A stretch of DNA of 64,000 nucleotides from Gp13-AA77 sp035946575. Its GTDB lineage: Bacteria; Acidobacteriota; Terriglobia; UBA7540. This document shows positions 62,609 through 64,000 of the stretch, piece by piece. Under the pieces are notes generated by a model. It saw nothing but the letters and a program-made list of their open reading frames with translations, was not told where the DNA came from and did no database searches. The stretch is taken from the NCBI GenBank assembly GCA_035946575.1, contig DASYZG010000119.1, positions 1-64,000 of the forward strand, given 5' to 3'. The translations under genes and the position numbers were made by a program. Within the stretch, counting starts at the first letter, position 1; every line of letters begins with the position of its first letter.

Positions 62609-64000
62609 CAGCTGATGGCTGCGACTTTTTCCATCTCCTCGATTCGGATCTCAGACAGTTCGGCAATGAGACTCGCCGCCCATCGGTAAATGTTGTGCTC
62701 CTTGACGACCCTCCGCATGCGCTGCATACGCGCGTTTCGCTCCTCCGGGTCCATATCGAGCGCGCAGCGGACCGCGTCCGCCAGAGCCTCGGTATCATAA
62801 GGATTGACGATGATGGCATCGCGCAGTTCGCGACTGGCGCCCGTGAACCCACTCAGGATCAGCGCACCCTGTTCGTCATCGCGCGAGGCCACAAACTCTT
62901 TGGCCACCAGATTCATACCGTCGTGAAGCGAGGTCACGAGGCAGACGTGGGCGGCCCGGTAATAGGCCTCGATCTCCCGGTGGCTGTGGTGGCGCTTGAG
63001 AAAGATGATAGGCCTCCACTTGCCAGCCCGGAAGCGCTCGTTGATGCGCTCGGCCTCCCACTCCGCCTCCGCCATCAGGTCGCTGTAGCTTTTGATGCGG
63101 GTTCGGCTGGGCGCGCCGATCTGGACAAACGTGAACTTTTCACGGTACCCCGGATTCTTTTCGAAAAAGCGTTCCAGCCCGCGAAAGCGCTCCAGAATGC
63201 CCTTGGTATAATCAATCCGGTCCACGCCCACACCCAGAAAGGCGGCTTCGACGCCGAGTTGCCGGAACAACTCCACCCGGTCAGGCAGCGGGGCCCGTTC
63301 GTTTCTCTCGGAAGGATCGGAATAGGCCACACTGATCGGAAACGGCTTGACCAGGGTGCGATGGCCCCCGCGGTTCACCGCAAAGTGCTCCCGGTCGATC
63401 CGGGATTCGAGGCAACTATCGATGGTCTCCAGAAAATAGTTGCAGTGTGACTGAGTGTGAAATCCAATGAGGTCGGCACCCAACAGGCCGTCGAGCAGTT
63501 CGCGCTCCCAGGGACAGATGCCGAAAGCCTGCGGGTTCGGCCAGGGAATGTGCCAGAAGATTCCCACGCGCGCGTCGGGGCGCTCCTCCTTGACCAGGCG
63601 AGGCAGCAGGGCAAAGTGGTAATCCTGAACCAGAAGGAAGGGCTGCTCGGTTGTTTCCATTTCCTCAAGCACGGCGCGGGCGAACTTCCGGTTCACCGAC
63701 TGATAGCTGGCCCAGTCCGCGGCGCGAAAGATCGGGCGGGTATGCGCGATATGGCACAGCGGCCAGAGCCCCTCGTTCGAAAAGCCGTAGTAGTAGCCGT
63801 CCTCCTCCTCCTGACTCAACCAGACGCGGCGCAGCGTGTATTGCGGACGCTCGGGCGGCACGCGAAGGCGGTCGTGCTCGTCCACGGTCTGGGTATCGGC
63901 GCTGCCGCCCCCGTGGGCGATCCAGGTACCATCGCACGCCACCAGGACCGGCTCGATGGCTGTGACGAGGCCGCTCGCGGGAACCCGCGCCTCCGTGCCC
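62608..64000 (-). CDS. otsA: Trehalose-6-phosphate synthase, 5' end beyond the window
   Basis: A GT20 enzyme with FLLVQDYHFALLPRLV, HIPWPNPQAFGICPW, FLGVGVDRIDYTKGI (UDP-glucose/phosphate-binding Arg and Lys), HDGMNLVAKEFVASR and GFTGASRELRDAIIVNP. The frame does not begin at 63942: reading it upstream to the window edge gives EARVPASGLVTAIEPVLVACDGTWIAHG, a well-known N-terminal part of longer OtsA proteins, so the true start lies beyond 64000. It joins glucose from a nucleotide sugar to glucose-6-phosphate, giving trehalose-6-phosphate. Start of the minus-strand operon otsA-otsB-treS-GT-channel. Confidence 0.93.
   Translation of the reverse strand, partial: GTEARVPASGLVTAIEPVLVACDGTWIAHGGGSADTQTVDEHDRLRVPPERPQYTLRRVWLSQEEEDGYYYGFSNEGLWPLCHIAHTRPIFRAADWASYQSVNRKFARAVLEEMETTEQPFLLVQDYHFALLPRLVKEERPDARVGIFWHIPWPNPQAFGICPWERELLDGLLGADLIGFHTQSHCNYFLETIDSCLESRIDREHFAVNRGGHRTLVKPFPISVAYSDPSERNERAPLPDRVELFRQLGVEAAFLGVGVDRIDYTKGILERFRGLERFFEKNPGYREKFTFVQIGAPSRTRIKSYSDLMAEAEWEAERINERFRAGKWRPIIFLKRHHSHREIEAYYRAAHVCLVTSLHDGMNLVAKEFVASRDDEQGALILSGFTGASRELRDAIIVNPYDTEALADAVRCALDMDPEERNARMQRMRRVVKEHNIYRWAASLIAELSEIRIEEMEKVAAIS

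Noticed and set aside
63942..64000. Start of otsA at 63942
   Set aside because: Reading the frame to the window edge gives the conserved EARVPASGLVTAIEPV segment, so the gene continues beyond 64000.

Overview
The window is about 64 kb of GC-rich, Gram-negative-type chromosome. Outer-membrane biogenesis genes (Omp85/TamA-like, SurA-like, TamB), a PEP-CTERM protein, several Tat/Sec-exported enzymes, a BTAD/AAA/TPR regulator, a cyclic beta-glucan synthase homologue and many short palindromic or heptameric intergenic repeats together suggest a soil Acidobacteriota. That assignment is inference; no rRNA or tRNA gene was seen, so taxonomy cannot be fixed from the window. There is no integrase, transposase, CRISPR array or phage module.

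Layout. 0.1-1.3 kb: a 35-bp palindromic tandem array abutting an exported protein. 1.9-9.8 kb: two half-ABC exporters with complementary degenerate ATPase sites, separated by a nonsense-interrupted four-helix-bundle gene inside heptameric repeats, then a large BTAD-AAA-TPR regulator. 10.0-15.6 kb: an FAD (BBE-type) oxidoreductase, an exported TIM-barrel protein, an exported LigI-like amidohydrolase, and a three-His-box desaturase, with gene debris between and after them. 16.1-19.5 kb: Mrp (ApbC), DUF971 and CcmB-CcmC-CcmD (cytochrome c maturation). 19.6-22.1 kb: gnd-zwf (oxidative pentose phosphate). 22.3-24.5 kb (minus): a ChlI/MoxR-like AAA+ ATPase and a Lon-N-domain protein. 24.5-27.4 kb: btuF-btuC-btuD-like corrinoid uptake. 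27.4-28.5 kb: repeat-rich debris. 28.5-36.4 kb (minus): a PEP-CTERM protein; a four-gene cluster of exported or membrane proteins ending in a TPR-CHAT peptidase; coaE; folD. 36.9-41.1 kb: a LarA-like protein, a small exported protein, an esterase and a TlpA-like thioredoxin. 41.5-49.1 kb: a tightly overlapping tamA-like/surA-like/tamB operon.

49.3-64 kb reads as an osmoadaptation region. On the plus strand are a 58-aa membrane peptide, an ABC exporter, a cyclic beta-1,2-glucan synthase homologue that stops before the usual C-terminal GH94 domain, and an exported GH144-like (beta-1,2-glucanase family) protein. Convergent on the minus strand are otsA (running off the window end), otsB, treS, a glycosyltransferase possibly making another compatible solute, and a mechanosensitive-channel-type membrane protein.

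The most interesting items are: (i) the family of GTAGCGGCG...CGCCGCTAC palindromic elements, with one arm amplified into an array; (ii) the exported TPR-CHAT cluster; (iii) the short, GH94-less beta-glucan synthase with its own exporter and GH144-like partner; (iv) the four-helix-bundle cassette with inverted heptamer arrays. Homology calls come from reading motifs and family memory; no database search was run.
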